NCBI GenBank assembly: GCA_947497085.1
Contig: CANMFE010000002.1
Location: 434,001 to 498,000 of the forward strand
Length of the DNA stretch: 64,000 nucleotides
Direction: 5' to 3'
Origin: an uncultured Sphingomonadaceae bacterium
Lineage (GTDB): Bacteria; Pseudomonadota; Alphaproteobacteria; Sphingomonadales; Sphingomonadaceae
In this document: positions 25,433-34,924 of the stretch, piece after piece
Numbering within the stretch: the stretch's first letter is position 1
Layout of the letters: each line of letters opens with the position of its first letter
Position numbers and translations under genes: made by a program
Notes under the pieces: model-generated
Database searches by the model: none
What the model was told of the DNA's origin: nothing
What the model saw: only the letters and a program-made list of their open reading frames with translations

Positions 25433-26614
25433 TCAGCTATTATCGCTTAAAAAACGTTTGATGTTGCGTGCTGCCTGGCGCAGCCGCTGTTCGTTTTCGA
25501 CAAGCGCGATGCGGACATAACCTTCGCCCTCATCGCCAAAACCGACACCGGGGGCGACCGCAACCTGCGCCTCGGCGAGCAGTTTTTTGGAAAACTCCAT
25601 CGCGCCCAGATGCCGCATCTGTTCAGGAATGGGTGCCCAGGCAAACATGCTGGCTTCGGGTGAAGGCACATCCCATCCGGCACGGCCAAAACTCTCCACC
25701 ATCACGTCGCGGCGGCGTTTATAAAGCGCGCGATTATCATCGATAATATCCTGCGGACCATTTAGCGCGGCTGTGGCGGCCACCTGTATCGGCGTGAACG
25801 CACCATAGTCGAGATAGGATTTAACCCTGGTAAGCGCGCTGATAAGTTTCTGATTTCCTACGGCAAAGCCCATACGCCACCCAGCCATCGAATAGGTTTT
25901 CGACATGGATGTGAATTCGACCGCGACGTCTTTCGCGCCGGGCACCTGCAACAGCGATGGCGTGGGCGTATCGCCATAATAGATTTCGGCATAGGCCAGA
26001 TCGCTGATGACCCATAATTTATGCTCGCGCGCGAAATCGACCACTTTCTGATAGAAATCGAGGTCGGCGGTATAGGCGGTCGGGTTGGACGGGTAACCAA
26101 GCACGAGCACCGATGGCTTGGGCACGGAATAGGACATGGCATATTCGAGCCGGGTGAAAAATTCGGGTCCGGGCGCGGCCGGGATCGACCGGATCGCTGC
26201 GCCGGCAATGATGAAACCGAATGTGTGGATCGGATAGCTCGGATTTGGAGCTAAAACCACATCGCCCGGCGCGGTGATGGCCTGGGCAAGGTTGGCAAGG
26301 CCCTCTTTCGACCCCAGGGTGACGACAACTTCGCTGTCAGGGTCAAGCTGCACATTGAATCGGCGGTCATAATAGGCGGCTTGCGCACGGCGCAGTCCCT
26401 TGATGCCTTTGGATGCGGAATAACGGTGCGCGTGCGGATCGTGCGCCACTTCAGCAAGTTTATCAATGACATGCTGTGACGGCATGCCGTCAGGATTGCC
26501 CATACCCAGGTCGATAATATCCTCGCCGCGCGCCCGGGCTTCGGCTTTCATCGCATTCACTTCTGCAAACACATAGGGCGGCAGGCGGCGGATACGGTAA
26601 AACTCTTCGGACAT
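25433..26614 (-). CDS. PLP-dependent aminotransferase class I/II (AlaC or LL-DAP aminotransferase-like)
   Basis: A 393-residue fold-type I aminotransferase. IDLGMGNPDGMPSQHVIDKL opens the small domain, and LGYPSNPTAYTADLDFY holds the substrate-carboxylate and PLP Asn. SMSKTYSMAGWRMGFAVG contains the Schiff-base Lys and phosphate-binding Arg. The family includes alanine:2-oxoglutarate transaminase AlaC and related diaminopimelate enzymes, and I favour AlaC-like without proof. Divergent from phaC across 179 bp in which I see no strong site. Confidence 0.88.
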   Translation of the reverse strand: MSEEFYRIRRLPPYVFAEVNAMKAEARARGEDIIDLGMGNPDGMPSQHVIDKLAEVAHDPHAHRYSASKGIKGLRRAQAAYYDRRFNVQLDPDSEVVVTLGSKEGLANLAQAITAPGDVVLAPNPSYPIHTFGFIIAGAAIRSIPAAPGPEFFTRLEYAMSYSVPKPSVLVLGYPSNPTAYTADLDFYQKVVDFAREHKLWVISDLAYAEIYYGDTPTPSLLQVPGAKDVAVEFTSMSKTYSMAGWRMGFAVGNQKLISALTRVKSYLDYGAFTPIQVAATAALNGPQDIIDDNRALYKRRRDVMVESFGRAGWDVPSPEASMFAWAPIPEQMRHLGAMEFSKKLLAEAQVAVAPGVGFGDEGEGYVRIALVENEQRLRQAARNIKRFLSDNS

Positions 26615-26793
26615 GGTAAAAGCTCTCGGTTATATAGAATATAGACCGCATTATGTGACGCATTGCTGCCACCAAGTCGAGAAAATTGACATCGCCACAT
26701 AAAATTTTTCGTGTTGTCACTTTAGCGCCTACTAATTTGTGAGCGCTGACGCTAATATGCCTTTTAGGCAGTATCCCCGAAGGGCAGGACAGC

Positions 26794-28611
26794 ATGACAG
26801 ATAGTGAAAACGGCAAAGCGGGTATTCCCGGTTTAGAGGCTATGGGTCTCGACAAGTTCAATCTGGAGGACTGGCAGCACTGGACCTGGGTGATGGGCCG
26901 GATGCAGCAGATGATGATGGAGCACATGGCGAAGATGGCGCAGTCAAACGCGTCTGATATTGGCAAATGGGCAGACCCTGCACAGTGGCAAACACTGATG
27001 TCTTCCTTTGTCGGGCAGATGCCTTCGCTTGATATGTCTGCCGGGGCGGATCTGCTGAAAGAGGGCATGAATATATGGCAATCGGCCATGGGCAAGGCGC
27101 TTTCGGGTGAAGCCTTTGCGCCAGACACAGCCAAAACGGCGCGCCACGATCGCCGTTTTGCGGCTGCCCAGTGGCAGGACAACCCGGTCTTTGCGATGAT
27201 TCACCAAAGCTACCTGATGATTTCCGACCATCTATTGCAGGCCACCGATAATATTGATGGGCTGGACCCGGCCAAAAAACGGCAGCTGCGCATGGGGATG
27301 CGGCAGTTTGCCGACGCGATGAGTCCGTCCAATTTCGCTTTCACCAATCCCGAAGTCATCGAAAAGACAATCGAGACGAAAGGCGAGAATCTGCTCAAGG
27401 GCACGGAGCATATGCTGCGCGACCTGCGCAAGGGGCAGCTGACGCATACTGATCCCGACGCTTTTGAATTGGGCCGCAATATTGCGGTGACGCCGGGCAA
27501 GGTGGTGCATGAAACGCCGCTTTATCAGCTGGTGCAATATATGCCGGTTACGGACAAGGTGATGAAAACCCCGCTCATCATCTTCCCGCCCTGGATCAAC
27601 CGGTTCTACATTCTCGACCTTAATGAGAAAAAGAGCTTTGTGAAATGGGCGGTGGAGCAGGGCATTCCGGTTTTCATGGTGTCATGGAAATCGGCGGACG
27701 CGTCGATGAAAGATGTGATCTGGGACGATTATATAAAGGCACAGATTGACGCGATTGATACAGTGCGCGGCGCACTGGGCGTCGATAGTGTCAATACGAT
27801 CGGCTATTGCGTTGCCGGCACCACGCTGGCGGCGACGCTGGCACTTCTGGCGGCACGGGGTGAGGCGGACAAGGTGAACAGCGCGACATTTTTTACCGCG
27901 CAGGTCGATTTTGAACATGCTGGCGACCTCAAAATGTTTATCGACGACGCGCAGTTCAAACTTATCGAACAGGTGTCGCGCGATGGCTATCTCGATGGGC
28001 GTTATATGGCGGCAACATTCAATATGCTGCGCGGCCGCGACCTGATCTGGAACTATGTGGTCAATAATTATCTGAAAGGCGAAGACTATCCGCCGTTCGA
28101 CCTGCTGCACTGGAATGGCGACACCACCAACCTGCCGTCAAAATGGCACCGGGCCTATCTGGAAGACCTGTACCGCGACAATAAGCTGGTGGTGCCAGGC
28201 GCGATCACGGTTGACGGCACGCCGATTGACCTGCGCAAGATTGAAACGCCCTGTTTCATTCAGGCGGGCCGTGAGGACCATATCGCGCCAGCGGATAGCG
28301 TGTGGAAGCTGACTCACCACCTGCCGGGCCCCCATGAATTTCTGCTTGCGGGCTCCGGCCATATTGCCGGTGTGGTCAACCACCCGGACCAGAAAAAATA
28401 CCAGTACTGGACCAATCGCAAAAAAGCGGACACGCTGGAGGAATTTATTGCAGGCGCGAAAGAAACGCCAGGCAGCTGGTGGCCTTACTGGTCAAAATGG
28501 CTGGCGAATCAATCGGGCGCAAAAGTACAGGTCAAAGGCAGTTACATACCCGGAAAAGGCAAGTTCAAGGCCATTGAAGATGCACCTGGGCGTTACGTAA
28601 AGAGCCGCTAA
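26794..28611 (+). CDS. phaC: Class I poly(3-hydroxyalkanoate) synthase
   Basis: Polymerises 3-hydroxyacyl-CoA into PHA at the granule surface. The 605-residue protein has the class I length, with the nucleophile elbow IGYCVAGTTLA (lipase box with Cys). The catalytic Asp lies in AGREDHIAPADSVWK and the His in GSGHIAGVVNHP. The N-terminal 180 residues are the family's activation domain (NPVFAMIHQSYLMISDHL). No PhaE partner is needed for class I. The phasin gene lies immediately downstream and phaB 4 kb further on the opposite strand. Confidence 0.95.
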   Translation: MTDSENGKAGIPGLEAMGLDKFNLEDWQHWTWVMGRMQQMMMEHMAKMAQSNASDIGKWADPAQWQTLMSSFVGQMPSLDMSAGADLLKEGMNIWQSAMGKALSGEAFAPDTAKTARHDRRFAAAQWQDNPVFAMIHQSYLMISDHLLQATDNIDGLDPAKKRQLRMGMRQFADAMSPSNFAFTNPEVIEKTIETKGENLLKGTEHMLRDLRKGQLTHTDPDAFELGRNIAVTPGKVVHETPLYQLVQYMPVTDKVMKTPLIIFPPWINRFYILDLNEKKSFVKWAVEQGIPVFMVSWKSADASMKDVIWDDYIKAQIDAIDTVRGALGVDSVNTIGYCVAGTTLAATLALLAARGEADKVNSATFFTAQVDFEHAGDLKMFIDDAQFKLIEQVSRDGYLDGRYMAATFNMLRGRDLIWNYVVNNYLKGEDYPPFDLLHWNGDTTNLPSKWHRAYLEDLYRDNKLVVPGAITVDGTPIDLRKIETPCFIQAGREDHIAPADSVWKLTHHLPGPHEFLLAGSGHIAGVVNHPDQKKYQYWTNRKKADTLEEFIAGAKETPGSWWPYWSKWLANQSGAKVQVKGSYIPGKGKFKAIEDAPGRYVKSR

Positions 28612-28650
28612 AGCATATAAAACACAGTATTTTTGCTGCGATGCAATATC

Positions 28651-28714
28651 TATTGTGCAGTGCAACAAAATTTCTTGACATCTCGCCAAACCATCCTTAT
28701 TGTGCAGTGCAACA
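28651..28714 (+). promoter_or_regulatory. Phasin promoter with duplicated PhaR-like operator
   Basis: TATTGTGCAGTGCAACA occurs twice, exactly, at 28651-28667 and 28698-28714. Between them TTGACA (28675-28680) and TATTGT (28698-28703) form a -35/-10 pair with 17-bp spacing, so the second copy covers the -10 and start region and the first lies upstream of -35. A weaker relative TTGCTGCGATGCAA lies just before copy 1. The TGCA-centred dyads suit PhaR, the repressor of phasin genes, which is released when PHA granules form. PhaR itself is not in the window. Confidence 0.75.
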
Positions 28715-28734
28715 TGACACAAAAGGAACGCATG

Positions 28735-29571
28735 ATGAGCGATCAGAAAACACAAACCGCACCAAAGGCTGTTACGGCAAAGACCACAGCTGATGTTGTG
28801 AAATCAGTGGCAAAAAGCGAAGCTGCGAAAGCAGACACCGCAATTGCCAAAAAAGAAGTTGCCGCTGTGAAAGCGGAAAAAGCGCCGGCTCCTGCCAAGA
28901 CAGCATCAAAAGCTGCTGTGAAGGCAAAGCCAGTGGCGAAAAAGGCACCTGCCAAAAAAACCGTAGCGAAAAAGACTGCGGCGAAAACCACACGTAAAAC
29001 GGCTGCCAAAACGGCCGCAAAAAAGAAAGCCCCTGCGAAAAAAGCAGTGGCTGCCCGTAAAACTGTCAAGAAATCTAATGCACCTAAAAAGGATAACATT
29101 ATGGCTAAAACATCTGAAAAAGTAACAGCTGAAGCGAAAAAAGCGACTGAAGCCATGACTTCACGCGTAACCGAAATGGCTGGCGACATGAGCGAACGTG
29201 CAAAAACACTTTTCGCGAAAGCCAACGAATATTTCGCACAGGCAAACGAATTCAACAAAGCGAACATCGAAGCTGTTGTTGAATCCGGCAAGATCGCTGT
29301 CAAAGGCGCACAGGAAATGGGCCAGGCCTATGCTTCTGACATGCGCACAAACTTTGAAGCTGCGACTGCAACTGCAAAAGAATTTGCTGCTGTAAAATCA
29401 CCAACCGAATTCGTTCAGCTGCAGGCTTCTACAGCCCGCAAGAGCTTTGACACGATGGTTGCACAGACTTCCAAGAACACCGAAATGTTCCTGAAAGTTG
29501 CTGGTGACGCATTCCAGCCGATTTCAAATCGCGTAAGCGTTGCTGTTGAAGCTGTTAAAAAAGCTGCCTAA
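28735..29571 (+). CDS. Phasin with N-terminal lysine/alanine-rich (histone H1-like) tail
   Basis: Granule-coating phasin. The ATG at 28735 (or 28732) follows AAGGA and gives 278 residues. An upstream extension would cross the promoter and is rejected. Residues 20-115 are built of Lys-Ala-Pro repeats (KKAPAKKTVAKKTAAKTTRK and similar) like the basic tails of histone H1 or PhaF. From about residue 120 comes the phasin domain (AKTLFAKANEYFAQANEFNKANIEAVVESGKIAVKGAQEMG). It follows phaC by 123 bp with its own promoter. The basic tail may bind DNA and help granules segregate with the nucleoid. Confidence 0.9.
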   Translation: MSDQKTQTAPKAVTAKTTADVVKSVAKSEAAKADTAIAKKEVAAVKAEKAPAPAKTASKAAVKAKPVAKKAPAKKTVAKKTAAKTTRKTAAKTAAKKKAPAKKAVAARKTVKKSNAPKKDNIMAKTSEKVTAEAKKATEAMTSRVTEMAGDMSERAKTLFAKANEYFAQANEFNKANIEAVVESGKIAVKGAQEMGQAYASDMRTNFEAATATAKEFAAVKSPTEFVQLQASTARKSFDTMVAQTSKNTEMFLKVAGDAFQPISNRVSVAVEAVKKAA

Positions 29572-29619
29572 GCTTTTTTAAGCGCAGCCCTGCCAAGGCA
29601 GGGACAGCAAAACCGATCG

Positions 29620-29648
29620 AGCCGCGCCCCATAAAGGCGCGGCTTTTT
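29620..29648 (+). terminator. Rho-independent terminator after the phasin gene
   Basis: AGCCGCGCC and GGCGCGGCT pair around a 7-nt loop and are followed by TTTTT. It separates the strongly expressed phasin unit from clpS. Confidence 0.88.
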
Positions 29649-29812
29649 CGTATCCGGCAAGTTTTTGGGCAATGCCAGCCTTGTAAAAGACACAGAAAAA
29701 TATGGTCCTGCACTTGCCCCCGCACATAAAAATACCGATAATTGGTGCAATGACGAAAACCTTCCCGCATATGTTTTTTGGCGATACAGATTCGGCGCAT
29801 GAATTGCGGCTG

Positions 29813-30163
29813 ATGGTCAGCGCTTCTGATGATGACGATTCTTCGGATGACACGGGTGATGACGGCACGGAAGAAACCGGCATTGCCACCAAGACCCGCA
29901 CCAAACCCAAAAAGCCCAGCCAGTATAAAGTGCTGCTGCTGAACGACGATTACACGCCAATGGAATTTGTGGTGATGGTGTTGAAACGCTTTTTTTCCAT
30001 GGATATGGAAGATGCGACCCGTGTTATGCTGCACGTTCACCAGAAGGGCGTGGGTGTGTGCGGCGTGTTCACTTATGAAGTCGCCGAAACCAAGGTGAAT
30101 CAGGTGATGGACTTCGCCCGCGAGCATCAACATCCGCTGCAATGCACGCTGGAAAAGGCATAA
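29813..30163 (+). CDS. clpS: ATP-dependent Clp protease adaptor ClpS
   Basis: N-end-rule adaptor that hands substrates to ClpAP. The conserved core [24 protein letters not shown] and [36 protein letters not shown] are unmistakable. The start is uncertain: ATG 29813 gives 116 residues, close to the family norm, with an acidic N-terminal linker ([16 protein letters not shown]). ATGs at 29750 and 29702 would add residues without homology. clpA is not adjacent. The gene follows the phasin terminator and precedes murA. Confidence 0.92.
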   Translation: MVSASDDDDSSDDTGDDGTEETGIATKTRTKPKKPSQYKVLLLNDDYTPMEFVVMVLKRFFSMDMEDATRVMLHVHQKGVGVCGVFTYEVAETKVNQVMDFAREHQHPLQCTLEKA

Positions 30164-30212
30164 GCCGCAATCTTCTCCTTGCCTAAAAAAACAGTCCCGC
30201 TAGAAAGTGGGG

Positions 30213-31496
30213 ATGGACAAGATAATTGTACGCGGTGGCAACCCGCTTAAAGGCCAGATTCCCATTTCCGGCGCGAAAAATTCGGCGCTCACATTGCTGC
30301 CCTGTGCGCTGCTCACGGATGAGCCGCTGACATTGCGCAACCTGCCGCGGCTTGCGGATATTGACGGGTTCCAGCACCTAATGAACCAGTTTGGCGTGTC
30401 GACCAGCATTGCGGGCGCGCGGCCCGAGGATTTTGGCCGCGTCATGACGTTGCAGGCGACACGCATGACCAGCAATGTTGCGCCCTATGATCTGGTGCGC
30501 AAAATGCGCGCATCGATATTGGTGCTTGGCCCGTTACTCGCGCGCGATGGCGAGGCGACTGTATCGCTGCCGGGTGGGTGTGCGATTGGCAACCGCCCGA
30601 TTGACCTGCACCTGAAAGCGCTCGAGGCGTTTGGCGCGGAAATCGAGATTGCGTCCGGTTATGTAAAAGCGACAGCACCCAAAAGCGGCCTTCCCGGCGG
30701 CACATTTTCTTTCCCTGTCGTGTCTGTGGGCGCGACGGAAAATGCACTGATGGGCGCAGTGCTCGCCAAAGGGACATGCACGCTGCACAATGCCGCGCGT
30801 GAACCGGAAATTGTTGACCTGTGCAATCTTCTTACGGCTATGGGCGCGGAAATTGAGGGCATCGGCACATCCGATCTTGTCATTCATGGCAAGGACCGGC
30901 TGCACGGCGCAACGTACCGTGTGATGAGCGACCGGATCGAGGCGGGTAGCTATGCCTGCGCCGCTGCGATGACCGGCGGTGATGTCGAATTGCTCGGCGC
31001 CAATGCCGATGAAATGGATGCCACCATCACTGCATTACGCTCAGCGAATGTATTGGTCGAAGAAACCAAGGGCGGCATCCGTGTCGCCCATCAGGGACCA
31101 TTGCAGGCGCTGACGCTTTCGACCGCACCCTATCCTGGCTTTGCCACCGATATGCAGGCGCAGTTTATGGCGATGCTCTGCCTGGCCGAGGGGTCGAGCG
31201 TGCTCACAGAGACGATTTTTGAAAACCGTTATATGCATGTGCCGGAGCTGAACCGCATGGGTGCCAATATCGAGACGAAGGGCCGTACGGCGATCGTGCA
31301 CGGGGTGCAAGGCTTTACCGGTGCGCCGGTGATGGCGACCGACCTGCGTGCATCGATGAGTCTGGTGATGGCCGGGCTGGTGGCGGAGGGCGAAACCGAG
31401 GTTAGCCGTCTTTACCACCTTGACCGCGGCTATGAACGGCTGGAAGAAAAACTGAAGCTGGTCGGCGCGGACATAGAGCGCGTCGGCGCGGATTGA
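30213..31496 (+). CDS. murA: UDP-N-acetylglucosamine 1-carboxyvinyltransferase
   Basis: First committed step of peptidoglycan synthesis, enolpyruvyl transfer to UDP-GlcNAc. The ATG at 30213 gives 427 residues, and a GTG two codons upstream is also open. [22 protein letters not shown] is the N-terminal motif. [15 protein letters not shown] carries the fosfomycin-reactive Cys, and [14 protein letters not shown] is the second-domain signature. The protein ends just before nnrE, whose GTG start directly follows the murA stop. That suggests cotranscription. Confidence 0.96.
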   Translation: MDKIIVRGGNPLKGQIPISGAKNSALTLLPCALLTDEPLTLRNLPRLADIDGFQHLMNQFGVSTSIAGARPEDFGRVMTLQATRMTSNVAPYDLVRKMRASILVLGPLLARDGEATVSLPGGCAIGNRPIDLHLKALEAFGAEIEIASGYVKATAPKSGLPGGTFSFPVVSVGATENALMGAVLAKGTCTLHNAAREPEIVDLCNLLTAMGAEIEGIGTSDLVIHGKDRLHGATYRVMSDRIEAGSYACAAAMTGGDVELLGANADEMDATITALRSANVLVEETKGGIRVAHQGPLQALTLSTAPYPGFATDMQAQFMAMLCLAEGSSVLTETIFENRYMHVPELNRMGANIETKGRTAIVHGVQGFTGAPVMATDLRASMSLVMAGLVAEGETEVSRLYHLDRGYERLEEKLKLVGADIERVGAD

Positions 31497-32135
31497 GTGA
31501 CGCGGGCGCGGGATATCATCCTGACCGCCGCACAGACGCGCGCAGCCGAACAGGTTATATTTGACGGCGGAGTCCCCGTTATAGACTTGATGGAAAAGGC
31601 GGGCGCTGCTGTGGCGGACGCAATATGCGGAGCATATGCGCCAAACGACACACTGATTCTGTGCGGTCCCGGCAATAATGGCGGCGACGGTTATGTGGTG
31701 GCGCGGCTTCTCGAAGAGCGGGGCTATAGGGTGCGCGTTGCGGCTTTGGCAGGGCCAAAAACCGAAGCGGCGCAGATCGCCTGCCAGCGCTGGGGCGGCG
31801 AGGCAGAATCGCTGGACAATGCTTCTCCTGCGGCCATGCTGGTGGACGCCTTGTTTGGCACGGGCCTGACGCGGGCACTCAATGATGCATTGGAATCACG
31901 GCTGGCGGATTTGGTCCGCGCATCTGCGCACAGCGTGGCGATTGACCTGCCCAGTGGCATCGACACCGATACCGGCGCACTGCTCTGCAGGGTGCCGCAT
32001 TTCGATATGACCGTTGCGCTCGGCGTATATAAACCGGCGCATGTGACAATGCCCGCCAAAGAGCATTGCGGCCGGACAGTGCTGGGCGATATCGGCCTCA
32101 CTGATATCGCGCGCCAGATACAGGCTGGCGACTGA
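31497..32135 (+). CDS. nnrE: NAD(P)H-hydrate epimerase (stand-alone domain)
   Basis: Repairs damaged NAD(P)H by epimerising R- to S-hydrates. The GTG start at 31497 follows the murA stop with no gap. The 212 residues form only the YjeF_N domain: LILCGPGNNGGDGYVVARLL near residue 57 and VDALFGTGLTRALND plus AIDLPSGIDTDTG near residues 118-160. Many bacteria, including E. coli, fuse this domain to the ADP-dependent dehydratase NnrD. Here the fusion half is absent and no remnant is visible before the next gene. NnrD may be encoded elsewhere. Confidence 0.86.
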   Translation: MTRARDIILTAAQTRAAEQVIFDGGVPVIDLMEKAGAAVADAICGAYAPNDTLILCGPGNNGGDGYVVARLLEERGYRVRVAALAGPKTEAAQIACQRWGGEAESLDNASPAAMLVDALFGTGLTRALNDALESRLADLVRASAHSVAIDLPSGIDTDTGALLCRVPHFDMTVALGVYKPAHVTMPAKEHCGRTVLGDIGLTDIARQIQAGD

Positions 32136-32136
32136 C

Positions 32137-32391
32137 TTATTCCGCGGATATTGTTTGCGCAGCTATCCATAGCCGGATCGCGGTGGCAAGGCCGGGGGGC
32201 TCATCTGCCTCCATCCGTTCGACATCAATTTGCGCGACCAGCGCGTTGAGAGGGAGGCCGCGTTCTTCGGCTGCAACCCTTAACCTGTTCCAGAAAAGCG
32301 GCTCCAGACTGATTGAGGTCTGGTGCCCGGCTATGGTGATGCTGCGCTTGACAGGCGGGTGGTAAATATCGGTATTCTCACCCGCCGTCAT
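32137..32391 (-). CDS. Ribbon-helix-helix domain protein (RHH_4 type)
   Basis: An 84-residue protein. KRSITIAGHQTSISLEPLFWNRLRVAAEERGLPLNALVAQID matches the Arc-like RHH_4 pattern common in alphaproteobacteria. The beta strand (RSITIAGHQ) is followed by two helices with Leu-Asn-Ala in the second. It is a likely small DNA-binding regulator. Targets are unknown. It faces nnrE tail to tail, with a 1-bp gap. No toxin gene is adjacent, so an antitoxin role is not favoured. Confidence 0.8.
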   Translation of the reverse strand: MTAGENTDIYHPPVKRSITIAGHQTSISLEPLFWNRLRVAAEERGLPLNALVAQIDVERMEADEPPGLATAIRLWIAAQTISAE

Positions 32392-32500
32392 GGACTATCC
32401 CTACCCAATGATTGCACGCATCATTGTGCAAAAATGCTGCGCGGTAAACAGTTGTATATAATCAATTAATGCAATTTCTGCGGCTGTACCGGAAAGGGCA

Positions 32501-33223
32501 TTAATACATATGCTGGCCGCCGTTGATTGACATGGTTGATCCGGTCACGAATGCGGCATCTTCGCTGCACAGAAATGCCACGCCGCGCGCAATTTCCTGG
32601 GCCTGGCCCAGACGACCGACCGGTATTTTCGCGACGATTTTTTCCAGCACGGGTTCGGGCACGGCGGCCACCATGTCTGTATCGATATAACCGGGAGCGA
32701 TCGCGTTGACGGTCACGCCGAATTTTGCGCCTTCCTGTGCCAGGGCTTTTGTGAAGCCATGTATGCCTGATTTGGCGGCGGCATAGTTGACCTGGCCATA
32801 TTGCCCGGCCTGTCCGTTGATCGAACCTATATTGACGATGCGGCCCCATTGCCGTTCGCGCATACCGGGGAAGCATGCCTTTGACATATTGAAACAGCCA
32901 CCCAGATTGACGCGCATCACTTCATGCCAGTCATCATAGCTCATGCGATGGAGCGTGCCATCGCGGGTGATGCCGGCATTGTTGACCACAACATCGACAG
33001 GGCCCAGTTCTTCAGTCACCTGCTCGCATCCGGCAAGGCAGGCTTCATGATCGCCCACGTCCCATTTATAGGCGGCGATGCCGGTACGGTCGGTAAATTC
33101 CCTGGCCCGATTCTCATTGCCCGCATAATTGGCGGCGACTGTAAATCCCTGATCCTTGAGCGCGACGCTGATCGCCTCTCCGATACCGCGTGTGCCGCCT
33201 GTGACTATTGCTATGCGTGACAT
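32501..33223 (-). CDS. phaB: Acetoacetyl-CoA reductase (SDR)
   Basis: NADPH-dependent reduction of acetoacetyl-CoA to (R)-3-hydroxybutyryl-CoA, the PHA precursor. The 240-residue short-chain dehydrogenase has TGGTRGIGEAI near residue 8, NNAGITRDGTLHRM, the catalytic Ser in NIGSINGQAGQ and YAAAKSG with Tyr and Lys. SINGQ and the terminal SINGGQHMY are characteristic of PhaB. A FabG-type role is possible but less fitting. It is 4 kb from phaC, on the opposite strand. No phaA in the window. Confidence 0.9.
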   Translation of the reverse strand: MSRIAIVTGGTRGIGEAISVALKDQGFTVAANYAGNENRAREFTDRTGIAAYKWDVGDHEACLAGCEQVTEELGPVDVVVNNAGITRDGTLHRMSYDDWHEVMRVNLGGCFNMSKACFPGMRERQWGRIVNIGSINGQAGQYGQVNYAAAKSGIHGFTKALAQEGAKFGVTVNAIAPGYIDTDMVAAVPEPVLEKIVAKIPVGRLGQAQEIARGVAFLCSEDAAFVTGSTMSINGGQHMY

Positions 33224-33315
33224 AAATGCGCTCCCTCAAATGATTCTGTTTCCCGGCAAAAATAGGAAAAAGCGAAAGCGCTTACAAGTTGACGTGAACG
33301 GCATGGGCTGAATGG

Positions 33316-33350
33316 AAAAGGCCCCGGAAGCCATGATAACTTCCGGGGCC
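33316..33350 (-). terminator. Rho-independent terminator for the DegP-type protease gene
   Basis: On the minus strand an 11-bp stem GGCCCCGGAAG/CTTCCGGGGCC around a 9-nt loop is followed by TTTT. It lies 24 bp after the protease stop. Confidence 0.85.
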
Positions 33351-33373
33351 GGTTCAGTATGATGTTAGCGCGG

Positions 33374-34924
33374 CTATTCGCTGCGCAGCCGCACCGGCAG
33401 GAATGTCGGTGGCGAGTTTCCGCGCTGGACACGCAGCAAGACAGCTTCGCGTCCGGCTTTTTTGGCGGCGCTGACAATTTCGTCAACGTCCTCGGGAGAG
33501 GTTGTCGGGCGGTTATTTATCGACAGGATGATGTCGCCGCGCCGGAAACCCTTTGTGGCCGCGTCGGTCGAAGGATCGATGCCCAATATTACAACACCGT
33601 TCACATCTTCGTCCACGCGCAGCCGCCGCGCGATTGCGGGCGTTAGTTCGGTGACGGCGATACCCAGTATCTTCTGCGCGGCCTGTTCGACATTTTGCTC
33701 ATCAGATTCGTCAAACCCTTCGCCATTGTCGCTGCCAAAGCTTTCTGCAATTTCATCTTCATCGGGACGCGCACCGACAACAACATTCAGCTTCATTGCC
33801 TTGCCACTGCGGATCAGCTCCACTGGTATCCGCGTGCCGGGCTTTGTATTGGCGACGATAAAGGCAAGCGACTGTTCCGGGGTTACGTTCTTGTTGTCCA
33901 CCTTGACAACAACATCCCCTGCCTTGATTCCCGATTTGGCAGCGGCGCGTTCAGGGTCAACCCACTGGATAAATTCGCCGCGGTTTTTGGGCAGGCCTAG
34001 CGACAATGCCAGATCTTCATTAAGCGGGCTGAGGCGTACGCCCAGATAGCCGCGCTCCACCTTCGCGCCTTTTTTCAGGGTTTCGATAATCGGTTCGGCG
34101 ACTTCAGAGGGAATGGCAAAGCCAATGCCAACGCTGCCGCCTGTCGGTGAGAAGATGGCATTGTTGATGCCGATCACGTTGCCATCAAGGTCGAACATCG
34201 GTCCGCCGCTATTGCCGCGGTTAATCGCCGCATCAGTCTGCAGATAGCGGTCATAGGCACCGCCTGAACCGGTATTGCGGTACACGGCGGAAATAATGCC
34301 GGATGTCACAGTGCCGCCCAGCCCGAATGGATTGCCAATGGCAATAACCCAGTCGCCCACGCGGGATTTGGTCGAATCGCCAAAGCGCACAAAGGGAAAA
34401 GGTTCACTGCGGTTGATTTTCAGGACGGCGAGGTCCGATTGCGGATCGCGGCCAATCAGCTTGGCATCATATTCCTTGCCGTCAGGCATGGTCACCGTAA
34501 TTGATTCGATGGTGGAACGGCCCTGTTCGCCCGCCACCACGTGATTGTTTGTCACAACATAACCATCGGCAGAAATGATAAAGCCGCTGCCCAGCGATTG
34601 TGCCTCACGGGTCTGGTTTCCACCATCGCCGCCGCGCCGATTGCCGAACAGGTCGCCAAATGGCGTGCCTGCAAAAGGATTGCTGCGCACGCGGACACGC
34701 TGACGTGTCGATATATTGACAACGGCAGGTTGCAGCTGCTCGGTCAGGTCTGCAAAACTGCCGGGTGCGCCCGCACGCGGCACCGCTGTACGCATCGCAT
34801 TTTCATCATTTTGCGCGACCTGTGCGCCAAGAGGCTGCCCTGTGGCCAGCGCCACGGCGCTGCCGCCCAGCAGAAGTGCAGATGTTATTCCATAGACATA
34901 ACGCACGATATTCATCCTTCTCAA
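33374..34924 (-). CDS. degP: Periplasmic Do-type serine protease (DegP/HtrA family)
   Basis: A 516-residue envelope protease-chaperone with an N-terminal signal peptide (about 31 residues, ending in a QPLGAQVAQ region). The catalytic triad is His in VVTNNHVVAG, Asp in DPQSDLAVLKI and Ser in GNSGGPMFDLDG. Two PDZ domains follow: RGYLGVRLSPLNEDLALSLGLP, and a C-terminal copy around LGIAVTELTPAIARRL. The substrate is misfolded exported protein. Subfamily naming as degP rather than degQ is approximate. The gene is alone on its transcript with a clear terminator. Confidence 0.93.
   Translation of the reverse strand: MRRMNIVRYVYGITSALLLGGSAVALATGQPLGAQVAQNDENAMRTAVPRAGAPGSFADLTEQLQPAVVNISTRQRVRVRSNPFAGTPFGDLFGNRRGGDGGNQTREAQSLGSGFIISADGYVVTNNHVVAGEQGRSTIESITVTMPDGKEYDAKLIGRDPQSDLAVLKINRSEPFPFVRFGDSTKSRVGDWVIAIGNPFGLGGTVTSGIISAVYRNTGSGGAYDRYLQTDAAINRGNSGGPMFDLDGNVIGINNAIFSPTGGSVGIGFAIPSEVAEPIIETLKKGAKVERGYLGVRLSPLNEDLALSLGLPKNRGEFIQWVDPERAAAKSGIKAGDVVVKVDNKNVTPEQSLAFIVANTKPGTRIPVELIRSGKAMKLNVVVGARPDEDEIAESFGSDNGEGFDESDEQNVEQAAQKILGIAVTELTPAIARRLRVDEDVNGVVILGIDPSTDAATKGFRRGDIILSINNRPTTSPEDVDEIVSAAKKAGREAVLLRVQRGNSPPTFLPVRLRSE

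Noticed and set aside
28743..29303. A 186-codon minus-strand ORF opposite the phasin gene
   Set aside because: It is the antisense shadow of the Lys/Ala repeats, giving runs of Phe/Ala/Val. The plus strand has promoter, ribosome-binding site and phasin domain.
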